A DNA stretch of 34,134 nt. Origin: JAYVFR01 sp043772945. GTDB lineage: Bacteria > Patescibacteriota > JACMRA01. Below the pieces are notes generated by a model. That model was not told where the DNA came from. It did no database searches and was given only the letters and a program-made list of their open reading frames with translations. Location: positions 1 to 34,134 of the forward strand of contig JAYVFR010000017.1 of assembly GCA_043772945.1 (NCBI GenBank). Direction: 5' to 3'. This document shows, piece after piece, positions 25,734-33,477 of this stretch. Numbering within the stretch: the first letter of the stretch is position 1; every line of letters starts with the position of its first letter. Both the position numbers and the translations under genes were made by a program.

Positions 25734-25755
25734 AACAGCTTTATTGTGCTATAAT
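25727..25755 (+). promoter_or_regulatory. Promoter of the 462-aa nuclease-like gene
   Basis: TTGTCT (25727-25732), 17 bases, perfect TATAAT (25750-25755). Predicted start at about 25762 against an ATG at 25764: leaderless. The -35 overlaps that of mscS. Confidence 0.72.
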
Positions 25756-25763
25756 TAGTTTAT

Positions 25764-27152
25764 ATGAATATGCCGACTTCAAATTCAGAAAGACTAACTA
25801 GTAAGAGAGAAACAGTTTTAAAGACTTCTAAAGAAACTCTCCAAACTCAATCTGAATTAGTTTCGGAATTAAATAATCAATGGCAAGCAATTAAAGACGT
25901 TATCAAAGGTTGCAACTTAGAAAATACAATTGGTATAGCTCTATTACAGGGTCAAATGAAATCACTAACGCAAACTATATCAGCTAATATTCAATCTGTC
26001 CATGACTCAACTTTACCTAATTTAACTAAGGAAAGGGTAATAACAGCTTTAAAAGCTATTATTGTTCAAAACGGTAGTTTAATTTCTAAAATAAGAAATA
26101 ACATAACTAAAGATAATGACATACAAATTTTTACAAATACGGTTGATGAATATTTAAAAAATTTAAATAACCAAATTCAAAATCGTGAATTAAAAATTCG
26201 AAATATTGAAACTGGAGCTACTCGCGCAAATGCACTGAAGGAAATAGAAATTGCAAAGACACCACGAGAACCTAGAAACCTAGAGGATTTAGCAACTAAA
26301 AAATTTACAGAAACAGAGAAACAGCAAATTCACGATAAATTAACAGCTCAAGGTCGTGGGTCAAGTACTTCAAGGCAATCAACTGATAATATAATTAGAT
26401 ATTTAGAAATTATTCACAGTGGTAATTTAGATAAATTTGGAATCCAAAGCTCATTGAATGGAGAAATTTCGCTAAATGATCAAATTCTTGATGGTGAAAG
26501 TTTATATTTAAAGACTTTACAAAAGAGCCTAGTTAAATTGAATAATGAGAAATACCAACCAAATACTCAAAAAGCTTGTTTAGAAAGACTGTACCAACTA
26601 ATTTTTAACCCTAATCAACCACTCCCTCCAACATTACCTCAACCAAAACAAAAAATTGAAAGTACTCTAGAAATTCAGGCAAGAAACGAGAGATTAGAAA
26701 ACTATAAAAACCAAAATTATTGGAATGGAAATAAACTTAAAAAGACATCACTGACGGTTAAAAAATTGAACGCTCCGAGCCAGGAATTAGTTGCACGGAG
26801 CCAAACTAGTGAATGGCAAACAGCAAGCAATCTAGCTCATGGTGCTGAAAATGCTTTTAAGAATTATATTCTTAGCCCACTGCAAAAGTCTAATCTAATT
26901 CAGTCATGGAATAAGGCCGTATATTTATCGGTAGCAGAAAGTATCGGTGGAGATTATATTATAGTCATTGGTAATTCAACTTATTTATTTGATGTTAAGC
27001 GTAATCAAGGTGCCTTAGAAAGTAATATTCAAACAGGAAATCGATACGGAAACTGTTACGTAGCTCCAATTTTTAAAGATGGAGAATTGAATATAAAAAC
27101 TACACAACTAATGCTTAAGGATATAATCCAGTTCAGCTTAGAAAACTTGTAG
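25764..27152 (+). CDS. Coiled-coil protein with a C-terminal PD-(D/E)XK nuclease-like domain
   Basis: I recognise no named family. Residues 1-160 are charged helices, Gln/Asn/Lys-rich, likely coiled coil. Residues 160-340 form a mixed region with a Pro-rich linker near 283-295. The C-terminal 120 residues fit the restriction-endonuclease-like fold: helix HGAENAFKNYIL with Glu362, then a hairpin GDYIIVIGNSTYLFDVK with Asp397 and the D-x-K pair Asp410/Lys412. This order (E in a helix, then D, then D/E-x-K) is that of the UPF0102/Holliday-resolvase-like nucleases. Nuclease activity is an inference from these residues. It has its own leaderless promoter; a second Met two codons later is an alternative start. 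Confidence 0.6.
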   Translation: MNMPTSNSERLTSKRETVLKTSKETLQTQSELVSELNNQWQAIKDVIKGCNLENTIGIALLQGQMKSLTQTISANIQSVHDSTLPNLTKERVITALKAIIVQNGSLISKIRNNITKDNDIQIFTNTVDEYLKNLNNQIQNRELKIRNIETGATRANALKEIEIAKTPREPRNLEDLATKKFTETEKQQIHDKLTAQGRGSSTSRQSTDNIIRYLEIIHSGNLDKFGIQSSLNGEISLNDQILDGESLYLKTLQKSLVKLNNEKYQPNTQKACLERLYQLIFNPNQPLPPTLPQPKQKIESTLEIQARNERLENYKNQNYWNGNKLKKTSLTVKKLNAPSQELVARSQTSEWQTASNLAHGAENAFKNYILSPLQKSNLIQSWNKAVYLSVAESIGGDYIIVIGNSTYLFDVKRNQGALESNIQTGNRYGNCYVAPIFKDGELNIKTTQLMLKDIIQFSLENL

Positions 27153-27246
27153 TTTATCTACCAATATCAAGAAAAAACCTTTTTAAGCTTTTAATAACAT
27201 ATTCCTTAACACTAAAAAACTGTCTCCGTGCTAATTTCCTTTTACT

Positions 27247-27275
27247 AAAAAACCCTCTCTAGTTATTAGAAAGGG
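27247..27275 (-). terminator. Intrinsic terminator after tuf
   Basis: Read on the minus strand: CCCTTTCTA (27275-27267), loop ATAAC, TAGAGAGGG (27261-27253), then six T. The 9-bp stem has one G-T pair. The rest of the 174 bp between the 462-aa gene and tuf shows nothing else. Confidence 0.85.
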
Positions 27276-27326
27276 AATTTTAATTAGCTTTTAGTAGTTA
27301 TAAAGTTTCTAGATTATTTTTAAAAA

Positions 27327-28511
27327 TTATTTGATAATCTTAGTTACAACCCCAGCTCCAATAGTTCTACCTCCTTCACGCACAGCAAAACGCATTCCAT
27401 CTTCCATAGCGATAGGCTTCTCTAGGACTACGCGAAGTTCCACATCGGCGTCTCCAGGTAGAATCATTTGTTTGTTAGAATCAACAAAACTCATGCTACC
27501 AGTTACATCAGTTGTACGCATATAAAATTGTGGTTTATATCCAGGCAAAATAGCAGTGTGGCGACCACCTTCTTCCTTAGTTAAAACATACATTTTACAT
27601 TCAAATTCAGTATGAGGAGTAATAGATTTTGGTTTAGCTAGAACTTGTCCACGCTGAACTTGATCCTTTGAAATTCCACGAAGCAAAATTCCAGCATTGT
27701 CTCCAGCTTGACCTGACTCTAGTTGCTTGTTAAACATTTCAATACCAGTGATAACTGTCAGCTGGCTATCACGTAAGCCAACAATTTCTCCAGCGTCATT
27801 TAATTTAATAGTTCCTCTTTCAATACGACCAGTTGCAACGGTACCACGACCTGTAATTGTGAATACATCTTCAATAGCCATCAAAAATGGTTTATCTGTA
27901 TCTCGTATTGGATCTTCTAAGTAGTTATCTAATGTGTCAAGTAATTCTTGGATCTTAGCTTCATACTCAGGATTACCTTCAAGAGCTTTAAGAGCGGAAC
28001 CTTTAATGATAGGAGCATTAGCGCCATCAAATCCATTCTTAGTTAGCAATTCTCTAATTTCTTCTTCTACAAGTTCAATCATGTCAGCATCATCAACCAT
28101 ATCACATTTGTTCAAGAAAACAACAATCTTTGGTACTCCAACTTGACGTGCAAGCAAAATGTGTTCTCGAGTTTGAGGCATAGGACCATCAGTTGCAGCA
28201 CACACTAAAATTGCGGCATCCATTTGAGCGGCTCCAGTAATCATGTTCTTTACATAATCAGCGTGTCCAGGACAATCCACGTGAGCATAGTGCCTTTTTG
28301 CAGTTTCGTATTCTACGTGAGCTGTATTGATTGTAATACCACGAGCTTTTTCTTCAGGAGCGGCGTCAATTGAGGCATAATCTCGAACCTTAGCGTTACC
28401 AGATTTTGCTGCATACGTACATATAGCAGCGGTTAGTGTAGTTTTACCATGATCTACGTGACCAATGGTTCCTACGTTCATGTGTACTTTTGATCTATCA
28501 AAAACGGCCAT
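27327..28511 (-). CDS. tuf: Elongation factor Tu
   Basis: GTPase that carries aminoacyl-tRNA to the ribosome. The G motifs are intact: GHVDHGKT (P loop), switch I RGITINTAHVEY, DCPGHADYV (switch II) and NKCD. Domains 2 and 3 follow, with RGTVATGRIERG and GGRHTAILPGYKPQFYMRT. At 394 residues it has standard length. Codon use appears more restricted than in the neighbours, as expected of a highly expressed gene. It is separated from the str ribosomal operon and sits behind a 213-aa membrane protein and the FtsQ-like gene. Confidence 0.99.
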   Translation of the reverse strand: MAVFDRSKVHMNVGTIGHVDHGKTTLTAAICTYAAKSGNAKVRDYASIDAAPEEKARGITINTAHVEYETAKRHYAHVDCPGHADYVKNMITGAAQMDAAILVCAATDGPMPQTREHILLARQVGVPKIVVFLNKCDMVDDADMIELVEEEIRELLTKNGFDGANAPIIKGSALKALEGNPEYEAKIQELLDTLDNYLEDPIRDTDKPFLMAIEDVFTITGRGTVATGRIERGTIKLNDAGEIVGLRDSQLTVITGIEMFNKQLESGQAGDNAGILLRGISKDQVQRGQVLAKPKSITPHTEFECKMYVLTKEEGGRHTAILPGYKPQFYMRTTDVTGSMSFVDSNKQMILPGDADVELRVVLEKPIAMEDGMRFAVREGGRTIGAGVVTKIIK

Positions 28512-28559
28512 AAATAATATATATAAGTGTTTAATTAAACTATTTTAGTTATAGTATAG

Positions 28560-28588
28560 AATAAACAAAATTATCTAAAGGTTGTCAA
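28560..28588 (-). promoter_or_regulatory. Candidate promoter of tuf
   Basis: TTGACA (28588-28583), 17 bases, TTTATT (28565-28560). The -35 lies inside the last codons of the upstream 213-aa gene. TATACT at 28555-28550 is an alternative -10 but is wrongly spaced for this -35. Confidence 0.45.
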
Positions 28589-29212
28589 ATTAATCCACAA
28601 AAATTTAGCTGGGTCTTTAAGAGTTTCAAGTGGCCAGTTTTTCTTCGTGTCTTTATCTATGTAGTAAAAATTTTTAATTTCTGATTCAAAAATAATCCTA
28701 TCAAAAGTCCCATCAAGTAAATTATAATCAAGAATAGTTGAAAAAGATTGTGCAGACCTAGTATTATTTACTGTATCTACTACAATCGTCACATCAGTAT
28801 CAATATACTCATAATTTTGTTTTCCACAACAAAGTTTAGCCAATTTTAATTTATATTCTCGAGGTGTTTCACGAGTTTCATTTTCATTTTTTTTAGAAAA
28901 TATATATTCTGGGATGTTTCTTAAATTTAGCAATAGCTCTGTTTTATTGTTTTTAGTTGCTTTCAAAAAAACCTCACCATAAATTTGATTGTTCAAACCC
29001 TCCAAATTACCAAACGCCCCCTCTACATTCTTTTGTTCAATATCACTGAGTGTATTATTAGCATAGCCGTTGGCTGATCTAGTGCTAATTTTGTTCTCCA
29101 AAGAATTAACTCTTTCACGATTTGCAACGAGAAACCCAAGGACGAAAGAAATTGAAATTATAATTAAAATTATAAAAGTACGAAAAATTAAAGTAAAATT
29201 TAAAAAAGGCAT
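28571..29212 (-). CDS. Membrane-anchored protein of unknown function
   Basis: 213 residues with one N-terminal membrane helix (FIILIIISISFVLGFLVA, about 13-30), then a short Arg/Glu-rich helix and an extracytoplasmic domain of about 150 residues. That domain looks mostly beta, with TELLLNLRNIPEYIF, a CC pair in AKLCCGKQNYEY, and a C-terminal WPLETLKDPAKFLWINL. No family is recognised. It follows the FtsQ-like gene by 38 bp on the same strand, so it may share its transcript and an envelope role; this is positional inference only. Confidence 0.72.
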   Translation of the reverse strand: MPFLNFTLIFRTFIILIIISISFVLGFLVANRERVNSLENKISTRSANGYANNTLSDIEQKNVEGAFGNLEGLNNQIYGEVFLKATKNNKTELLLNLRNIPEYIFSKKNENETRETPREYKLKLAKLCCGKQNYEYIDTDVTIVVDTVNNTRSAQSFSTILDYNLLDGTFDRIIFESEIKNFYYIDKDTKKNWPLETLKDPAKFLWINLTTFR

Positions 29213-29250
29213 AATAAAATATCTAATAATTATTTAATAATTGCTGAGTG

Positions 29251-30369
29251 TTATTTAATATTACAAACATATATTTTATAACAGACGTAAATTTTCTTTG
29301 GAATTGATAAATCTATATAATTTATTTCTTCTGATTTTAATTTATCAGCTAAAGTTCTAGAATTAAAAACTTCTCTGACCCTGTCTTCAACATTTTTTTT
29401 ATCAAACTTATATATATCAAAACGTAAAAAAGTATTAACACCTAAATATACACTCACTACTCCATCAGCTGGATTAATACTAGACAAACGAATTGAGCTA
29501 GGTGTATAATTTAATGAATTTAATAATTGCCTAATAAAAATCGTAAAATAAATTTTGTCTAACTGTTTAGAGTTGTCTTTAAAAATATCCAAATCACTAA
29601 GTTGTTTATTAGAGTCTTCAAAAATTACTGGAGTATCAATATAAACTAAATTAATATATTTACCGCTATAATCCTGAGTAAATGTATTGCCATATTTATC
29701 TATACGCCAAAATTGCTTAGTATTATTAATATCTAAAACGAGAGTTGAAATTGTTTCAGCCAAATCAAGCTCCAGCGTTAATTTATTAGGAAAAGTTCTA
29801 CTTAAGATTTTTATACTTTTGACTTGTGGAACAGCAGTTTTTGCTAAATAAGTTAAGTTTTTTTCGTTAGCAAACCAATACTCATTTGACGGTAAAATTC
29901 CAAACAACCTCTCCTCTTGAAATTTATTTACAATTTTTTCGATTTTCTCTTGATCTAAAAAAGTATCTTGGGTGTATTTAAAAGCCCAGTCTTGAACCAG
30001 ATAATTAGTATCTAAAATCGACAAATATAAAAAACTAACTAAAGTAAAAATAACTATTAATTTAACAAATAAAAAAGTAAACTTTTGTAGAAAACTCTTA
30101 CCTATTGTTTGTTTTAGATACCTAAGAATATCTTTAAAACGAAAATTTATAATCAAATTTTTAATAATTTTTAAATTATGAATCAACACACTGTTGTAAG
30201 TTTTTTTATTTTTAGTAAATTGACTTTTAACGATATTAACACGCTCTGCTTTTTGAACTTTAATTTTTAAAATATTTGGTTGTTTTTGAGACAATTTATT
30301 ATTAAAACTCTTTACCTTTGCAAAAGGAGAGGGCTTTATCTTTAAAAAAAGTTTTTTAATAAAATTCAT
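29251..30369 (-). CDS. ftsQ: FtsQ/DivIB-like cell division protein
   Basis: Bitopic protein of about 372 residues. The cytoplasmic N-terminus (about 90 residues) is very basic (Lys/Asn-rich); one membrane helix follows (LIVIFTLVSFLYLSIL). The extracytoplasmic part begins with a POTRA-like segment (LTYLAKTAVPQVKSIKILSR) and continues with FPNKLTLELDLAE and FWRIDKYGNTF, matching the family pattern V-x-x-x-x-P-x-x-L-x-I and the W-x-I-D-x-x-G-x-x-F of FtsQ. The frame is open to a GTG at 30402, but that codon is inside a terminator hairpin; the ATG at 30369 is preferred. FtsQ is thin in conserved residues, so the name is probable rather than certain. Confidence 0.68.
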   Translation of the reverse strand: MNFIKKLFLKIKPSPFAKVKSFNNKLSQKQPNILKIKVQKAERVNIVKSQFTKNKKTYNSVLIHNLKIIKNLIINFRFKDILRYLKQTIGKSFLQKFTFLFVKLIVIFTLVSFLYLSILDTNYLVQDWAFKYTQDTFLDQEKIEKIVNKFQEERLFGILPSNEYWFANEKNLTYLAKTAVPQVKSIKILSRTFPNKLTLELDLAETISTLVLDINNTKQFWRIDKYGNTFTQDYSGKYINLVYIDTPVIFEDSNKQLSDLDIFKDNSKQLDKIYFTIFIRQLLNSLNYTPSSIRLSSINPADGVVSVYLGVNTFLRFDIYKFDKKNVEDRVREVFNSRTLADKLKSEEINYIDLSIPKKIYVCYKIYVCNIK

Positions 30370-30375
30370 GCCAAG

Positions 30376-30405
30376 AAAAAAATAGTGTCCCAAATTAGAC
30401 ACTAT
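30376..30405 (-). terminator. Intrinsic terminator between the 724-aa gene and ftsQ
   Basis: Read on the minus strand: ATAGTGTC (30405-30398), 8-base loop, GACACTAT (30389-30382), then six T to 30376. The plus strand also has a T-rich run after the hairpin, so it may work both ways. The ftsQ-like ATG (30369) is only 6 bases beyond the T run. Confidence 0.82.
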
Positions 30406-30439
30406 CTCTTTTTTCTCGTCAAATATTAATTACATAATT

Positions 30440-32614
30440 TTAGTTAATTGGAACTTGATCATCTACATTATTAGTTACGTTGATGTAAATAGTTATTTCA
30501 GATATTTGATTATTAGCACTTTGAACAGTAACTTTATAGGCCAACGGACCAAGGGGTAAAGGATCAGCGCTACCATCATTATTAGGTGTAGTAAATTGCA
30601 TCTCTTGTGAGTTACTTAAAAGTGTAACCTCTATTGGCTTAACACTTCCACCAAATGGAATATTTACTTTAGTGTTTGGAGTTACGTCTTGTCCAAAAAT
30701 TTTAGTTATCTTAGCCCCACCTACATTAATCCCAGTTCCGCCGTCTGTCAAAGGATTAAATACAATCGTTTCTCCCAATCTGATATTTCTATATGCGCCA
30801 AGCGGGTATTGAGTTGGTACGTTACCGTTTTGTGTAATGCCAACTTGAGAACTATCTACCCTTGAACCTATGGCACTTTTGGCGATATCCAAACTACCAA
30901 CTAAAGTTCCAAGAATTTGCCCACCACTGGCGCCTCCAGTTAATATACTACTCAAGGCATTCCCAGAATTATTAAAAATATTTAAAAGTTCTTGAAAAGT
31001 ACTGACGATTTTATTCCAGAGCTTCATCATAGAGTCAATCAATTTTTTACCAATTTCTACAACTTTATTAATAAAATCCTGAAACAGAGACTGCAAACTA
31101 GGCTGAGCTTGCTCTACAGGTCTCGGAGGCTCTACTGTAACTGTCTTACTTATTGCTAAATTAGTATCATCAATTTTAGTTCTTCTAGTCTCTTCACAAG
31201 TGTATACTGGCTTAGTTAGTACAGAATTAGCGGAAGGGATGCCAATGTTAATAGTGCCATTTAAAACACTACTATCAAAAGGACTAAGCGCATTAACTTG
31301 AATTGAATCTAAAAAACTTTTGTTTTGAGCAATGTTTGAAAGAGACGGAACTTGACCACTTGTTAATGTTGGAGACTTAAAATCTTCGCATTTAGTATCG
31401 CTCAATACTGCGATTTTATTACCAGTTAATTTTGTATCAATAATCCCAACTTTTGCATCTTTAGCAGTAAGTGCAATTTTTTGCGTAATATCTTTGACTT
31501 GCGCCTTAGTTTCCGCTTCTTTTAGTATGGTTGAATCTTGAATGACTGACCCGCTAAACAAGCCAATGCCAGGTAATTGACCAAGTCTATCTTCGCTATC
31601 TTTTTGTACTGCCCCTCCACTAACTTTAACTACATAGCCAATTTTAGCAGCTGCAGCATCGAGGGATTTGGACTGAGTTACGCTACCATTAAAGCCTGCT
31701 GCATTGTTACCAGCAATCGGGAAAGCCGTGTTAGCATATGCTTTAGCCATCTGTTTAATTTTAGATTGACCACCAAGTTCAATACCGCTAGCAATAGCAA
31801 ACTCTTCTTCTTTCTTTGCAGCAGCCACCGCGGTCTCTCCAGTATGAATAACCTTATTTTCTTTAGAACAAAAAGCTGCATTTAATCCAGATCCTGCTAA
31901 TTCAACAGCCCCTAATTTCAGAGTATTTCCAACTTCGTTCAATAAATCATTAACTCCTAAAGCCCTCGCAGTTACACTATTTGGATTTGCAATCGAATTC
32001 CAAGCATATTTGACATTTTTAACTACTCCGCTAGCAAGCATACCAGTAGCTGATTGATTAACTTCTTTGACACTATTACTAAAAGCATATTCAAGAGGTG
32101 ATTTAGCATAAGCAAGGCCTGCAAGGCCTGCAATTTTATTTATAAACTGATCAGTATTTTTACACAAATCTACGTTAGTTCTCATCAGGTCTTGGAGCCA
32201 GACAACCGATCCAGAAATTACGCCTACAAGCTTATTAAACATATCGGTAATTCCCTCAAGAAAATTCATAATCATGTCAGCAATTTTTTGTAATTGCGAC
32301 AGCACGAATTTAAAAACTGCTTGAGCAACTCCCATCAAAATTTTATTAATAATTTGCTGCGCTGGATTACCAACTACTATTACTGGACCAGCAGCCTGTA
32401 TATTTATAGGTTTACCACTTAATATTGCATTAACTATTTGATTACTTTTCCAAGTTGTAGCCTCTGTTTGCTGTCTAGTTACAAAACCTGCCTGATAACT
32501 TAACTGACGGCTATGAACATTCTGACTATTTAAGAAACTTGCAAATAAAGCAATAACGCCAAACAGCCAAGCGCAAACTATCAGCTTTTGAAATAGAGTA
32601 ATTTTTTTGTACAT
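30440..32614 (-). CDS. Large exported protein of unknown function (724 aa)
   Basis: Starts with an uncleaved or cleavable signal helix (LIVCAWLFGVIALFASF, about 12-28), then a long extracytoplasmic part. Residues about 85-150 are amphipathic and hydrophobic (IINKILMGVAQAVFKFVLSQ and LEGITDMFNKLVGVISG), as is about 520-575 (IGKKLIDSMMKLWNKIVSTF); these could be membrane-associated helices. The middle is Ala/Ser/Lys-rich. The last 150 residues are beta-rich (IRLGETIVFNPLTDGGTGIN, ...ITIYINV), like an Ig-type or adhesin-type domain. I recognise no family. It has a strong promoter and its own terminator, so it is a single-gene unit, probably well expressed and exposed at the surface. Confidence 0.75.
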   Translation of the reverse strand: MYKKITLFQKLIVCAWLFGVIALFASFLNSQNVHSRQLSYQAGFVTRQQTEATTWKSNQIVNAILSGKPINIQAAGPVIVVGNPAQQIINKILMGVAQAVFKFVLSQLQKIADMIMNFLEGITDMFNKLVGVISGSVVWLQDLMRTNVDLCKNTDQFINKIAGLAGLAYAKSPLEYAFSNSVKEVNQSATGMLASGVVKNVKYAWNSIANPNSVTARALGVNDLLNEVGNTLKLGAVELAGSGLNAAFCSKENKVIHTGETAVAAAKKEEEFAIASGIELGGQSKIKQMAKAYANTAFPIAGNNAAGFNGSVTQSKSLDAAAAKIGYVVKVSGGAVQKDSEDRLGQLPGIGLFSGSVIQDSTILKEAETKAQVKDITQKIALTAKDAKVGIIDTKLTGNKIAVLSDTKCEDFKSPTLTSGQVPSLSNIAQNKSFLDSIQVNALSPFDSSVLNGTINIGIPSANSVLTKPVYTCEETRRTKIDDTNLAISKTVTVEPPRPVEQAQPSLQSLFQDFINKVVEIGKKLIDSMMKLWNKIVSTFQELLNIFNNSGNALSSILTGGASGGQILGTLVGSLDIAKSAIGSRVDSSQVGITQNGNVPTQYPLGAYRNIRLGETIVFNPLTDGGTGINVGGAKITKIFGQDVTPNTKVNIPFGGSVKPIEVTLLSNSQEMQFTTPNNDGSADPLPLGPLAYKVTVQSANNQISEITIYINVTNNVDDQVPIN

Positions 32615-32641
32615 ACGATTTTTTAATAAATTAATGTCACC

Positions 32642-32670
32642 ATTATGGTATAATTATTAATGACTGTCAA
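32642..32670 (-). promoter_or_regulatory. Strong promoter of the 724-aa exported protein gene
   Basis: Consensus TTGACA (32670-32665), 17 bases, CATAAT (32647-32642). A leader of about 20 bases precedes the ATG at 32614. Confidence 0.7.
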
Positions 32671-32709
32671 AAACTTTTTGAAATAGTTGCAAGAAACTTA
32701 AATTACACT

Positions 32710-33312
32710 TTAACTGGGATTGATAATTGGAACGATGGGTTTAATAATTTTGTCTATAATTCCATAATCAAGAGCCTCCTGTGCATCAAGCCAATGATCT
32801 CTATCCATATCCTTAGAGATTTTTAATTTGGATTGCCCTGTTAGGTTTGCCATAACATTATGTAGCTTTTCTTTAGTTTTTGCTCCTTGCTTGTAAGCAA
32901 TCTCTACGTCGCTAACCATTCCTTGGGTTCCAAAAGATGGTTGATGCATCATTACTTCGGCATTTGGTAAAATACATCGCTTACCTTTGGTGCCGCTAGC
33001 TAAAGTTATACTAGCAGCGCTCGCTGCCATGCCAATGCAAACAGTTGAAATATCTGGCTTAATTGAGTTCATCGTGTCAATAATTGACCACATTGCGGTC
33101 ACACTACCACCCGGAGAATTAATATACATAGTAATATCCTTAGTTGAATTCTCACTTTGTAAATATAATAGTTGAGCTACAATGAGACCTGCCATCTGAT
33201 CGCCAAAAGGCTCATTTAACAATATGATTCGCTCTGCGAGTAAACGACTAAAAATATCCATTGCTCTCTCACCTTCATGAGTTCGTTGTATGACCATTGG
33301 CACTAGTGACAT
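32710..33312 (-). CDS. clpP: ATP-dependent Clp protease proteolytic subunit
   Basis: Self-compartmentalising serine protease that degrades proteins fed by ClpX or ClpA-type ATPases. With the Met at 33312 it is 200 residues. The catalytic triad is Ser98 (GMAASAASIT), His123 (VMMHQPSFG) and Asp172 (DRDHWLDAQEALDYGIID). The substrate-binding MYINSPGGSV loop is intact. The serine context is slightly unusual (GMAASAAS rather than GMAASMGA). The frame is open to 33378, but that start would lie inside the promoter, before the predicted transcript start, and would add a false membrane helix. No clpX is adjacent. Confidence 0.95.
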   Translation of the reverse strand: MSLVPMVIQRTHEGERAMDIFSRLLAERIILLNEPFGDQMAGLIVAQLLYLQSENSTKDITMYINSPGGSVTAMWSIIDTMNSIKPDISTVCIGMAASAASITLASGTKGKRCILPNAEVMMHQPSFGTQGMVSDVEIAYKQGAKTKEKLHNVMANLTGQSKLKISKDMDRDHWLDAQEALDYGIIDKIIKPIVPIINPS

Positions 33313-33349
33313 AATAAATAAAATAAAAATAAAAACAATTATATCCCAA

Positions 33350-33378
33350 AATATCAAACTATATGACAGATTTGTCAA
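33350..33378 (-). promoter_or_regulatory. Promoter of clpP, sharing its -35
   Basis: TTGACA (33378-33373), 17 bases, GATATT (33355-33350). The -35 is the same heptamer TTGTCAA (33372-33378) used by the plus-strand promoter. Confidence 0.5.
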
Positions 33379-33400
33379 TCGTTGGAAAATGTTATATAAT
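33372..33400 (+). promoter_or_regulatory. Strong promoter of the secreted protein gene
   Basis: TTGTCA (33372-33377), 17 bases, perfect TATAAT (33395-33400). A leader of about 70 bases follows to the ATG at 33478, longer than at most other promoters here. Confidence 0.72.
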
Positions 33401-33477
33401 GGAGTGCATATATCAATGTATTAAATATTAATAGATATTTACAAAAAATATTTTTTTACTTAGAATAGAAATTGCTT

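Noticed and set aside
27331..28146. Three plus-strand frames opposite tuf
   Set aside because: Typical antisense frames of a codon-restricted gene; EF-Tu occupies the whole region.
33312..33378. N-terminally extended ClpP with a membrane helix
   Set aside because: The extension starts inside the promoter -35, upstream of the predicted transcript start.
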